From NCBI GenBank assembly GCA_023213315.1, contig JAKCPI010001711.1:124001-188000 (forward strand): 64,000 nucleotides of DNA, given 5' to 3'. The notes under the pieces are model-generated. The model saw nothing but the letters and a program-made list of their open reading frames with translations. It had not been told where the DNA came from and ran no database searches. The translations under genes were made by a program, and so were the position numbers. This stretch comes from Euborellia annulipes. Lineage: Eukaryota > Arthropoda > Insecta > Dermaptera > Anisolabididae. Shown here in pieces: positions 10,401 through 22,400 of the stretch (position 1 is its first letter; each line of letters starts with the position of its first letter).

Positions 10401-13400
10401 AATAAACAGGAAATTAATCTTCACTCATGTTTTATGAATTATTTATTAATACAATCCCCCCCCTTCTCATCCCAGAGGGTTTGACTGCATCAGAGAGCCC
10501 CTTCGTCAGGGATTTGATTGATCAATAGCGGTCCAGCTCAAAGATTTTTTTTATCTTTTTAATAGTAATGAGCTTTTTTTTATTTAAATGTAAAGAGCCG
10601 TGAAGCTCTTTTTTCAGAAATTATTTATATAGATAAAAAGTTAATAAGATAATAATCTTGCTAAGTTTTTTTTTATGAGTACGTATTTTTTTTGGAAACT
10701 ATAGTAGTTAGAGTTTTTTATACTTAAAAGGTTCTTGTCAGTAGGTAAATTGACTTTACACTTTTTTTTTTTATTTAGTCATTATTGTGCTCACAAAGAA
10801 TGACGAATCTTTGTTTTTGAGACAAGAGAAATAAATTAATCTCAAAAATTAGTAATTTTTCGATAAGTTATTTACATCCCTCATTAAAATTTTTCTAAAC
10901 TTACGAAACAAAATGAAATTTTTTTTTTAGATTTTTTTTAATAAAATAAATATGTCATTTGTTAGTATTGCACAGTCATTTTCTGAACTGAAAACAAATT
11001 ATATATACAATACAATACATTAATTGATACTCAAGACATGAATAATTATGAAGATATTCAGTATGCATATGTAAAGAACACATTTATATTATTAAAATAA
11101 TCTAAATATTAAAATTTAGATTCAATTTTCAACTGAAAATATAGGGTAAGAGAAAGTAAAATATACCATCCTACCAAATAAACTACTTTCGTCTGTAAAA
11201 AATATATCCTATTTATTGAAAGATTAAACAGGACTTCCAATTTGCTCAAAAGGTTTTATTAATCCTCTTTCTAAGCATCTCCCATCCTTAGGACAAATAA
11301 GGAAAGTAATGCCCGAAATTGAAGATAGAGTATTAATAACAAAATTTTGTATAGATAGCAAGTCCATTTTATTCTGAGAAATCAACAGTAGCTACTCCAA
11401 AATGTATGAAGTAAATGAGAGGATGGATATTTACAAATAAATTATAATGGAGAATTGGAGGCATCAGCCAAATTGGGATTGTCCAGGTTCAATAAAACTC
11501 ACAGAATAAGAAGTTTCGGCCTGAATTTATTTGGCCATCTTCAGTTATTGGGAATTATACACATAGTGCAAGTGCACATGTGATCAAACCAGGACTCGTC
11601 AATAATTCCATTATAATCACATCACAGCCACAACTTCAAAAAGCAATTTCATTGGGAAAATTTTCAAACATTGACACCAATGTCACCTCGCTCCCATTGG
11701 AGTTAAAATGGAAAATAAAAATAAATATTTTGGAAGAAATAATTAAAAGAAAATATGATTATTTGAGGGGATGATGGAAAATATCGAATTAAAGTAGAAA
11801 CTTCCATTTCATTGGGAGATTTATTCGAAAGAGTCTACCCTACTGGCTGAATTCCTCTCCTGCCAGATTTTTTTTTATCTTTGAAGCGCACCCTATCTCT
11901 ACGTCATGGAAATAATTCAAATACAATCAATTATACTGACAATGAGTGAAAATTTCACGAAAAGAAAAAAAAATCGAGATTCAAAATGATATTTTCGCCA
12001 AGAAACTTGAGATAAATAAGCTTCCCTTCAGTTTTTATATAGACCTAATTAAAAATTGCGAGGCGTAATATTTTTTTTTCAACTCGTTAGGAATTACCCC
12101 TTCTTTTGGATTTCTAAAATGCTAATAATTCTCATCATTTAATATCAATCCGATTCTTTTTCTCAAAATGATCATCTTGAGTAGTTTTTGTTTTGTCTTC
12201 GTCGTTGTTTACAATTTATTTTATACGAGGAGGGGTTGTTATTGGTGTCTATCAATCTCAGTCGGTTGCCTGTAACCTTTTTGCCCTTGTGTGCCGTCTC
12301 TTTCGCGCCTCGGGAGAGAGATAGAATCGGCGCCCTTCGGGCAAAAGCCCCCCTCTGCTGGGTGGAGGGGGTGGGCTAATCGAATCCGGAGGGAATTTTT
12401 CAACCCCGGGGTTTTGCACGTCCCTGGAGGGTTCTGGTGGCCCTGGCTCTGGCCCTATCTCACCCCCACGATCTGCGTGTTGAATCAAGGCGGGGGATAT
12501 TGAAACGAAGGGAAATGAGATCAACTCATTTAACTAGAAATCGGTTTACAGACCCCAAATATTTCCTAATACTAAACTAAAAAAAAAAAAATATATGCAA
12601 ATGATTTCATCCAGTCAAACTATCTTATGCTTTGAATTTATTCCTTTAAATTATAGTTTTGAAATAAATTCAAAATTTTTTTATAGCCGTTTCGGAGGCA
12701 AATAGAATTCAAGAAAAACCGAGATTTTATGAGAGAACATTTTTTTGAGTAATTGATTATATAGACCTATTGTTTCTCAAGAGATTCAAAATAGGCAAAT
12801 AAATTAATATTAATTAAGAAGTGGGGACTGTAATATTATGAAGTAAACAAAAATAAAAATTCTTGAATTCGAGTTAACCGTGGTTTGTTTCTAGAGAATG
12901 GATTTTATAGAACCTTATACAAATAAACCAAAGTTAAAATTAATAGTTTTTATTTAATAATCACAACTTGGGAAGCTTTAACACTCGAAATAAACTAGAA
13001 CTTTATTATCGACGTTTCGTGATCTAAGTCATCATCAGGAAATCCAAAAACTGGATGTTACAAATATATTGATAAAGTCCTTTTTTATCTTAAAATTTTA
13101 ATTTGATAACGTTTTTGTGCTGCCAACAAAAAAAAATTAATTACATTCTTTATTATAGTGATTCCCAAACTGTAAGCTCCTGGCTCCTAAACTGTAAGCA
13201 GACGCGGAAAAATATCTGATATTTAGTATATAAAGGAAGCCGATAACCTCTGCTTATAAAATTTTTTATACTCTGCATTATGCACGGAAACATCAGCAAA
13301 ATAAAATAAATTATTATGATTAAATTAAAGGCATTTAAAAACATAAAGGCAATAAGTTTTTTTTTTTTTTTTTTTTAAACACTCACACTTTTTTCTCATT

Positions 13401-16400
13401 CATTCTCCAATTCACACAGTCTTTTCGGCTACTTAGGCCATTTAAGACTTTTAGGATATAATAATATATATTTATTTGGGGTCCAGGCATTCTTATTTAA
13501 GCTATTTGGTATCCAAATGGCTTAAATAAAATCATCGGACTGCCTGGGGTCCGAACCCGCGACGTTTGGTATACGAGGTTAGCACGCTAACCTCTCGCCC
13601 CCCGAGGGCCCCTATGTTTTTAATTGTTAACGTGAAATATTTTTTATATTATCGTCACTTTTTATATTAGTACTCCTCTGAGGAAGGCAGATATTTTAGA
13701 TCGAAACTGATAGCTTAGGAAAAATAAAATTAATTCATTTTGTATTAATATTTGCAACACGCCTCAATCAAGATGTATGTATGTTCGAGGAATTCGGTAC
13801 TAGGATTATTATTTAGACAAGTCTCTTTTTTTTTATAAAAAAATTTTTTTAAATAACTTATTTTAATTTCGGTCAATAATAAAATTTTCCTAAATTTTTG
13901 ATAAAATATCAAGATAATTTAAATCCAAAATTTTTTTTTTTAACTATCTTTCAAAATCTTAAAAAAAAAAAAAAATAAAATAAAAACGAGTAGGAATAAT
14001 AAATGTATATTTCTTCTTGTCTTGTCTATATGTCAAAAGAGAAGTAAAAAGAGATGGGGAGAGTGTCAATCCCATAGAGAGACAGCCGAGACAGCTTGGA
14101 CAGGAGAAAAAGAAAAGGAGAAAGAGAAACGAGCCAAGCCAAGAATTAAGCCCCACCGGAGGGGGACGAGACGCCTAGAATATATTCCAAAATTCATTAC
14201 AACTTTTTTATATAAAAAAAAAAAACTTTTTTAATATTTAATATTAAAGTATAAATATATCTAACTGTTGAGAAGAGGAAAAAATAATAAACAAAAAGTT
14301 TTTTTTTTTTTTAATAATAAGTTAACTTACTTCACTTGAATTAATCGAAATACTTTTGCTTTGCAAAAACAAAACTATGTGGATATACCCGAGGAAGTTT
14401 AACGACTTTAGAGATATAAACATGATAAGTTTAAAACAATTTGACATAAAATTTCTAATTGTTAAAATTTAATCTCAAAAAGTATGAACATTTTATATTT
14501 AATAATCTAATGATGTTTGTTCAAAATGAGATTTATAAAATAAACCGGGTGGTGACTAACTTTTTCGGATATTTGAGTTTATATCAATTGTATCAGGAAT
14601 AAAATTTAAAAAAAATTTTACAAAAAATATCACCAGAATGAGGACGATTTGAGGGCAGACTATCGTAATAATTAAAAGAGTAACAATAAAGAAACTTTCC
14701 TTCTTAATAAAAAGAAGTAGTGGTGTAGTTGGTAGCGCGCCTGCCTCGTATTTCAAGGATCGCGGGTTCGGACCCCAGGCAGTCCGATGATTTTATTTTA
14801 ATCAATTTGGATTCCAAATGGCTTAAATAAGAATGCCTGGACCTCAAATACATATATATTCAAATAACGGTTATCGTCAAAAGTCTTATATGGCCTGAGT
14901 TGCCGAAAAGACTGAATGTGAGTGCGAGTGTGAGTGGGAATGAGGAAAAAGTGGGAATGTTTTTTTTAAATAATAAAAAAAAATCTGGTGTAACTGTCGC
15001 ACAGCACACAATTTTCTCTTACCTTCGGTAATCGAAAGTTGTGTTCTGTGCTTGTAACATCAGATTTTTCGTGTCGACATATAATTATTTTTCCACGGAT
15101 ATATTGAATTTAAGATGTAAATTTAAAAATGCCTGGACCCTAATATATATAAATTCATAAATAACGGTTATCGTAAATGTCTTATATGGCCTGAGCTGCC
15201 GAAAAGACAGTGTGAATGTGTGAGTGAGTGTGAGTGTGAATGAGAAAAGTGTGAATGTTTTTTTTTTAACATTCACACCCACATATTCACACAGTCTTTT
15301 CGGCAACTTAGGCCATTTAAGACTTTGACGATAACCGTTATGAATATATATTATTTGAGGTCCAGGCATTCTTATTTAAGCCATTTGGTATCCAAATGCC
15401 TTAAATAAAATCATCGAACTGCCTGGGTCCGAACCCGCGACGTTCGGTATACGAGGTTAGCACTCTAACCCCTACACCAAGCCCCGAGGGCGATGTAAAA
15501 TTTATAAGTATGGGAAAATATTTATATTTTGTTACCATGACAACCATTTCCCCTATCTTTCCTATGAAGAACAAGAGTAAATTGGTCTTCAGGAGATTTC
15601 AATGAGAATATACATTTTAAAGAATTGATTTTTAAATTATAATCAAAATCGTTGGAGCAAATTTAAAAAAAAAATCGAAAAAAAACTGAAAAAATACATC
15701 AGTAAAGTACTAGTACTTTTTGTAGAACCCAGGGAGGAGGGAATAGTACTTTTTGGCTGATTTTGATAAAAAGCTTATTTTCACGCCTCAGGTAGGATGC
15801 ATAACTTAAATATAAAATTTCAACTTCCTAGCTCAATTCCTTCATGCTTTAAATTGAACACAGACAGACAGACAAACCATGTTGTGAAAACCACTTTTTT
15901 GGATTCAGGGGACCTCAAAACGTGTATATCCATCAAAATCTCGACATCAAATTTTTGACATTAATCTAATACTTTCTCGCTATATAAGCTTATATATGTA
16001 TATTAACATATAAATATAGGTAAGAGAAAGTAAAAAAAAAATTTTTTTTAATTCTATCTGTTTAAACTTCAAAAAAAAATTGATCATTCTAATAATATTT
16101 CTAAAAAATAGGCGATTAAGAAAAAAAAAACAGATGTTTATCCCAGCATTCAAATAATGAACTTTAAAAATACCATTAAGAAATGCTAATAAGGTCATTA
16201 TAAAAAATGTTAATGATTTTTTTTATTCTAGACATTTTTATTCCCTTATTAACCAACATTTGAATCTTGACAATGTTAATTAACCATGTCTGTTCGGTTG
16301 AGTGTTCCAGAGTGAAATTTTCTATGGCCCGTTTACTAAATATAGGAATAGATTTACTGATTTATTGAGAAATTAGACATATGTTCTTTTTTTCTAGACA

Positions 16401-19400
16401 CTTTCTAACCAAATAGCTTTTATAAAATATTTCCTTTATGAAGGAAAAAAAATCCCTATTCACGTCTAATATATTTTTTTAGTGTAAATTTTCTATTAGC
16501 TACTGTTTAAATAAATTATTTGATAGTCTAGAAAACAAGTGAAATTGACATTAGTATTTATAATTTTATTTTTCATAGTGTTAATTGAAAAATTCTCTGT
16601 TTACGCCACTGACTTTGAGATTAATCAATCCAAGAATAGATTTTTATTTAATTTATTTTCTTTCTCTATGGAATAAAACAAATATGGGAATTGGCATAAA
16701 AATATTATATTTATGTAGTGAAGAAGAAAGAAGTAAAAAAAAAAATGGTTTTTACGATTTTATAACTGAATAAAAACACTCAACGCTCGTCAGATGGCGA
16801 ATATTTAATGCGTGTCTAAATACTTCTGACACGCATAGTATAAATACCGTAGTTCCCATAGAGAGAGAGAGAAAGAGAAAAAAAGGGAAAATTATATCTT
16901 CCAGGAATATGCTTACTGACACCATTCAAAGATTAAATATAAAAATTTTATGTTCATATCCATAAACATTTCAGTGGATTTATTTGTATTTATCATCATA
17001 CCATAGTTAATTTTAATAATTATTAAGAATTCTCCAAGTGATAATAAAGATGAACTAAAATAGGTGGTCTGAATAAAAATTTCTAGTCTAAAATAAATTT
17101 TTCAGATTTTTAAAAAGTTGACTTTATAACTAATTACCACATTGCACAAAATATTGCTGAAATGTTGCAGGAATATTATTTCACAACATTCGTAATATTG
17201 CTCTCAATATTCCTGCAACATTCCAATAAAAAAATTTGTTTTCAATTTTTTTTTTTTAAAATTTCAAAAAATAATATAATTTTTTGTATTTTTTTTACCA
17301 ACTTTAATTTAGGGGTTTTTTGGGAATAAAATAGGTGTTTATTAAAGTTTTTGTGATTTGTGTTATTATTATGGAAGTTATTAATATTAACATTTATTTA
17401 ACTGTTATGCTAATTCCTCTTTCTCTCTCTCTCTCCCCCCAAATAGCTCCAAACGTTGTGAAATCTGGGAATTTTGTTAGTATTGATGCTGCCCACTGGC
17501 TGCAACCTCCTGTCTTAAATCAATCACTTCTAAAAATGCAACTTTATAAATAATGCTTGTATTATAATAAATATGCTTATCATTCAAAGTATAAGATGCT
17601 GAAAAAGCATAAGAAATTTTCTTTTGTTTTTTTCAAAAAAGAAACGGAAACATTTCTTCACTTCTCTCATTTATTCTATTCTCTTCTTCAAAAGATGCGG
17701 AGTCAAGTTATGAGAAGAACAAAATGGTCGAAATAAACTGTAGGGATCCGAGAAATATCAAAAGTATTGTATATAAATCAATGGAGTCATTGGCTGTTTG
17801 TTTATACAACAGAAGAAGGAGCAGGAGCAGCCAAAGATAAAAAGCCTCCGATTTTAACAATCCAAAGACAAGTTTCGGGATAATTTTACTGTCCCATCTT
17901 TAGTCCATGAAATTGTTAATACAATACATACATATTTATGTAAGAGTGAGATTCTCACTGAATAAGTAAGATGGGACAACTCGCCCTTACATACAACTAA
18001 CTGCGGGACATTAACAATTTTGAAGAACTTAAGATAGGACAATAAAATCCCGAAACGTCTCGTTAAATTGTAAAAATCGGAGGCTTTTTATTTTTGACTA
18101 CTCCTGTTCGTGCTCCTGTCAAATATGTAAGTTAATATATTCTATGAAATTTATAATTTTTATTCTGTAAAGTAAATCGTAAAGGGATTGTTAAAAAATA
18201 CTAGTATATTAATAAAAGGAATTAGCATACTGTCAAAATAAGATGAATGTGTAAGGGATCCGCCACTCCTATTATTTATTATTTATAGATATGAAATGGA
18301 TATAGTATTGTTAATCTTTTTTTTTCGTTGTGCTAATCTCATTTGCCATTCATTAATCGGTCGAGAGATTAGACTTTTAAGGTCATTTGAAACCTCAACT
18401 GGGAGAAGGAGGGGGGGGAGCTTTTCCAAAATGCGGGGGCTTAAACGAATCCCCAGGCTAAAACCTGGAGGGTGGGATGTCCACAAAACCGTAGCTTATT
18501 TCACACTCGAATGACCTGCTGCAACCCCAATCTACCCCCTTGGAGAGAAGGAGGGGGAAGGGGGGGGGTGATGTATCAAGAGCCCCCCTCTGTTTTGGAT
18601 ATGCTTCGGTGATTTTCAAACTGACTTATCTTGCCAGCTCAAGTCCTCAACCCCTGAGAATGACTCCGAGACTCTCTGATCCTCTCTTCTGACTCAGCAC
18701 ACACATACACTCTTTCTCTCTCGCACTCTCACTCGTTGAAGAGATTACATCCCTCGAAAAGGATCAAACGATATAATGCCAAAATTATATATATATATAT
18801 ATATTTTTTAAAGAAAGTCGAGAGCTTAAAAAAAATAATTGAAATTATCAGGAAGTTGGCATTTTTCTCATTATTTTTTTTATTCCTTCTTTTTTTAATC
18901 AAAATATTTTATCACAATTTTATATTTTATACAAAATTTACTCTTCTCTTGCCTAACAACATTGCGCTTTTTTTTATTGAAAGTAGGCATAAAGATATTT
19001 AAAGGACATGAGAGTAAGACAACCTTCCTTTTTATATTGTACGAGGATAGTTTGAAAAGTCCTGAGTTTTTAAATACCCGAGTAAAAGATATTTTTTTTC
19101 GGCAAATAGGGGTTTTATTTCTCAACATAGACTCCTTGTAGCTCGATACATTTAGTCCAGCGTTTTTCCAATTTTTTTATTCCTTTCAAATAATAGGTTT
19201 TCTCAAGGCCTTCAAAATAGGCGTTTGTTTCAGCGAAGACCTCTTTATTCGACCCGAATCTCCTACCGCCCAGCTATTTCCTCAGGTTTGGAAAGAGGAA
19301 ATAATCGCTCGGGGCTAAATCTGGAGAATATGCTGGATGCGGTAGATCAATTTATGAATTTTTGCCATGTTGACGACACACGTGTGCACCCGTGTCATGA

Positions 19401-22400
19401 TGGGACAGGACTTTTATCTTCGCCAAACTTCGTCAAACACAAACTAAACGGCGCAGTTTGCTCAAAATTTTACTAATAGATGGCAGTTGACGGGAGAAGT
19501 GTTACATTTAAAGAGACTGCGCGACAACATGTATATAAAATTATGAAAATGTTAATCGAAAAACTTATTAAGAAGAGGAAAAAGTTATTTTTTGACACCT
19601 AAAACCATATTCAGGTCTATTCTCTAAGCAAAAACGTTAACTTTTAACATCTGTAAACAACATTAATTCATTTTAACACTTCTTTGCTTCAAATAGCTAT
19701 TCAGTAAACAAAAACTTTAAAGCCAAAGCGTTAACATTTAGTAAATAGTGTTAAAAATGAATGTCATGTCTAGGGGTGCCTTTAATATTTTAACGTTTAA
19801 AATAAAAATGGCGTCCTTAACCTAAAAAGTAAGGTTATGCTTTTGATAGCTTTGAAATAAACGCAACATATTAACATCGCTGTTAAAACTTTGTTTAGAG
19901 AATAGCATTTTTTACCGCTGATTGTTTTTACATTACTTTTTAACACCTATTTGTTGATTTTAAATTTTAACGTCTGTTTTTAGAGAATATATCTGTTTAA
20001 GTGGGATATCAAACTACTTCAATTTTTCTCTCAGATGCAGTATTCGAGCATTGACTAATGAATGAAACTTTGATCTAAATTAATTTGTTATTTGCTAAAA
20101 AAAAACTGTCCACTTTCGCTCCTCCCCTCCCCCTCCCCAAAAAGGACGTAAAAAACGCAAATTTATTATACATTATAAAAACTAGATTTTTTTTAAATAG
20201 GTTAATAATTAATGATAAAACAAAACCACATTTGTTCAATCTTGGATGAAAATTGATAAAAGAAAAAAAAAGCTTTGAGCAGATGCATGAATTCTCCTTC
20301 AACAGAAAATTATATTATATGAAATATTTCTATAATTAAATTTTTAGTCCATTGCTAAAACAAACTCAATTAATGAGGGTTGGACTCATTCTAGCGTTGG
20401 TGAATTTTGCCACCCACACCTGAACCCGATCAAATGAAATATCCTTTGTCGAAGCAAGCAAGAGTCGAGTGATTTTGAAGAGGGTGCGAACTAAAGCACC
20501 AGCATCTAAACCACCCTCGTATTTATTTATTTCGAGTGGTTATTAACGATGTTAGTTGACTCAGGAGATCGAATACTTCTCTGACAATTCGACTGGATGC
20601 ACAGAGAGCAAGATCGGAATTAAATATTTGCTCTACTTGAAAAAAAAAAAAAAATATTTCTTTCCCTGAGGACTATTGACTATGAAGAGGGGAATTCAAA
20701 AAAAAACTTGGTTTCTAAAGCTTTATAAAAAAAGTAATGTTTTAATAAATAAAATAAATTTTACAAGAAACGGAATGGGGTTTAAATGTCGCCAGTATGG
20801 TCTCTAAATACCCTATTCTTTCTTTTTTCGCCTAAATCCCGCGATGCAGGGTCGGCGGTCATGGGATTTTGGGACCGGGAAGGAATAGAACAGGCCGGCC
20901 CGTCACACAGTCCGACGCCTGTTGAAAATATAGAAGGGAAGAGACTGACATGCAAAAAGTACTGCCAGTCCCAGCTAGGGCAGCTCGTGGTCGCCATCCA
21001 CGTACCCACAAGATGTGGGCCCCTGAGCTTAGGGTCTCTAAATACCAAAGAGTTCAATTAATTCAAACGAATTAATTTCAAGAAATAGTATAAATGGCAA
21101 CCGTCAAAATTTAATACTATATAATGTTTTATCGTTTTCGAGTAATAAATACAGAAAATATTCTAGCATCGTCATGAGATTTATCTGCTTTAAATCAACA
21201 GCCCGCCTTCAGCTAGCCCCACCAGCTAACTCGGGCCCGTCTGCGGTAGACCATGGACTTTCCTTAACCCCATCACAGAATATCTATCTCATTAAGAAAT
21301 CCCTCACTTATTTAAAAATAATCTGGTGTGACTGGTCGCACAGCACATAACTTTTTTTAATTCGTTTGAGGTCTTTTTTCGGCATCGGAGGCCATTTAAA
21401 GCCCATCCCTATTAAATTGATTGATAGCCAATCCAATATAAATAAATTTTTGTCGCATGGGTATATTTTGTTACCAACCATTTCTCTTATCTTTCCTATT
21501 AAGTACAAGAGTTTTGACTACAAATCATTTGAAATAAATAGGGATGGGGTCTAAATGGCCTTAGATGCCGAAAAAAACCTTAAAAAAAAAGTACAAAAAT
21601 AAAGTGTGCTTCAGACAATTTCAAAATAAGAATATACATTTTAAAGAGTATCTAAAAAATAATTAAACTATGAATTTTAATCAAAATCGTTCGAACGAAT
21701 TTTGAGAAAATCGAAAAAAAAAACTCAAAAAGTGCATCAGCAAAGTACTAATACTCTTTGGCCGATTTTATTCAATAGTATCGGGTAAAGTCCCAAGGGT
21801 GTACTAACTAAAATATAAAATTTCAACCTCCTAATTTTTTTTGTTCTTGAGATATTTTGTTCACAGACAGACCATTTTGCGGGACCAATTTTTTTTTTAG
21901 ATTCAGGTGTCCTCAAAACATGGATTTCTATCAAAATTTCGACATCGATTTTTCCTTCTCACTGAGCCAAGTGTCACTGGCAAGAAGAAAATTTAATTAG
22001 CAAATTTTATTATTTTTCATAGGTAAACCTCTACACGATCTAAATATAAACAATGAAATGAAATACGTGATCTATAATAAAAAATCATATTTTTGAATAA
22101 ATAAAACATATTGCTGTGAATGTGAAACCGTCCCCGTATAATAAGGTCCTTAAAATTTGAATAAAACTTTAGAAGTTAGATAAAAATTTGATTTTATTTT
22201 CATTTCCCAACAACGTAATCATAAATATCGTATAAAAACATGCGAGTCGAAGTGGCGACATTTGTTATATGCAAAAAATTTATTGTTTATGTTTCCTAAT
22301 AATCATAATAATAGAGCTTGTTTAAATTTTGTAAACACGCCTAAACTCGTAAACTATAAAAATATAACGACTATAAAGAGGTGGCAACAAGTTCAGTGTT

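Larger units (their letters stand above)
14976..16032 (+). mobile_element. Family E element interrupted by a double SINE (E6)
   Basis: A 90-nt hairpin at 14976-15069, body, and terminal GGTAAGAGAAAGTA. The body is split at GATGTAAATTTA (15114-15125; repeated at 15492) by a tail-to-tail pair of SINE-A copies. Confidence 0.85.

Noticed and set aside
11580..11774. 64-codon open frame
   Set aside because: No recognisable domain and no splice or promoter signals; length is within chance for a window this size.
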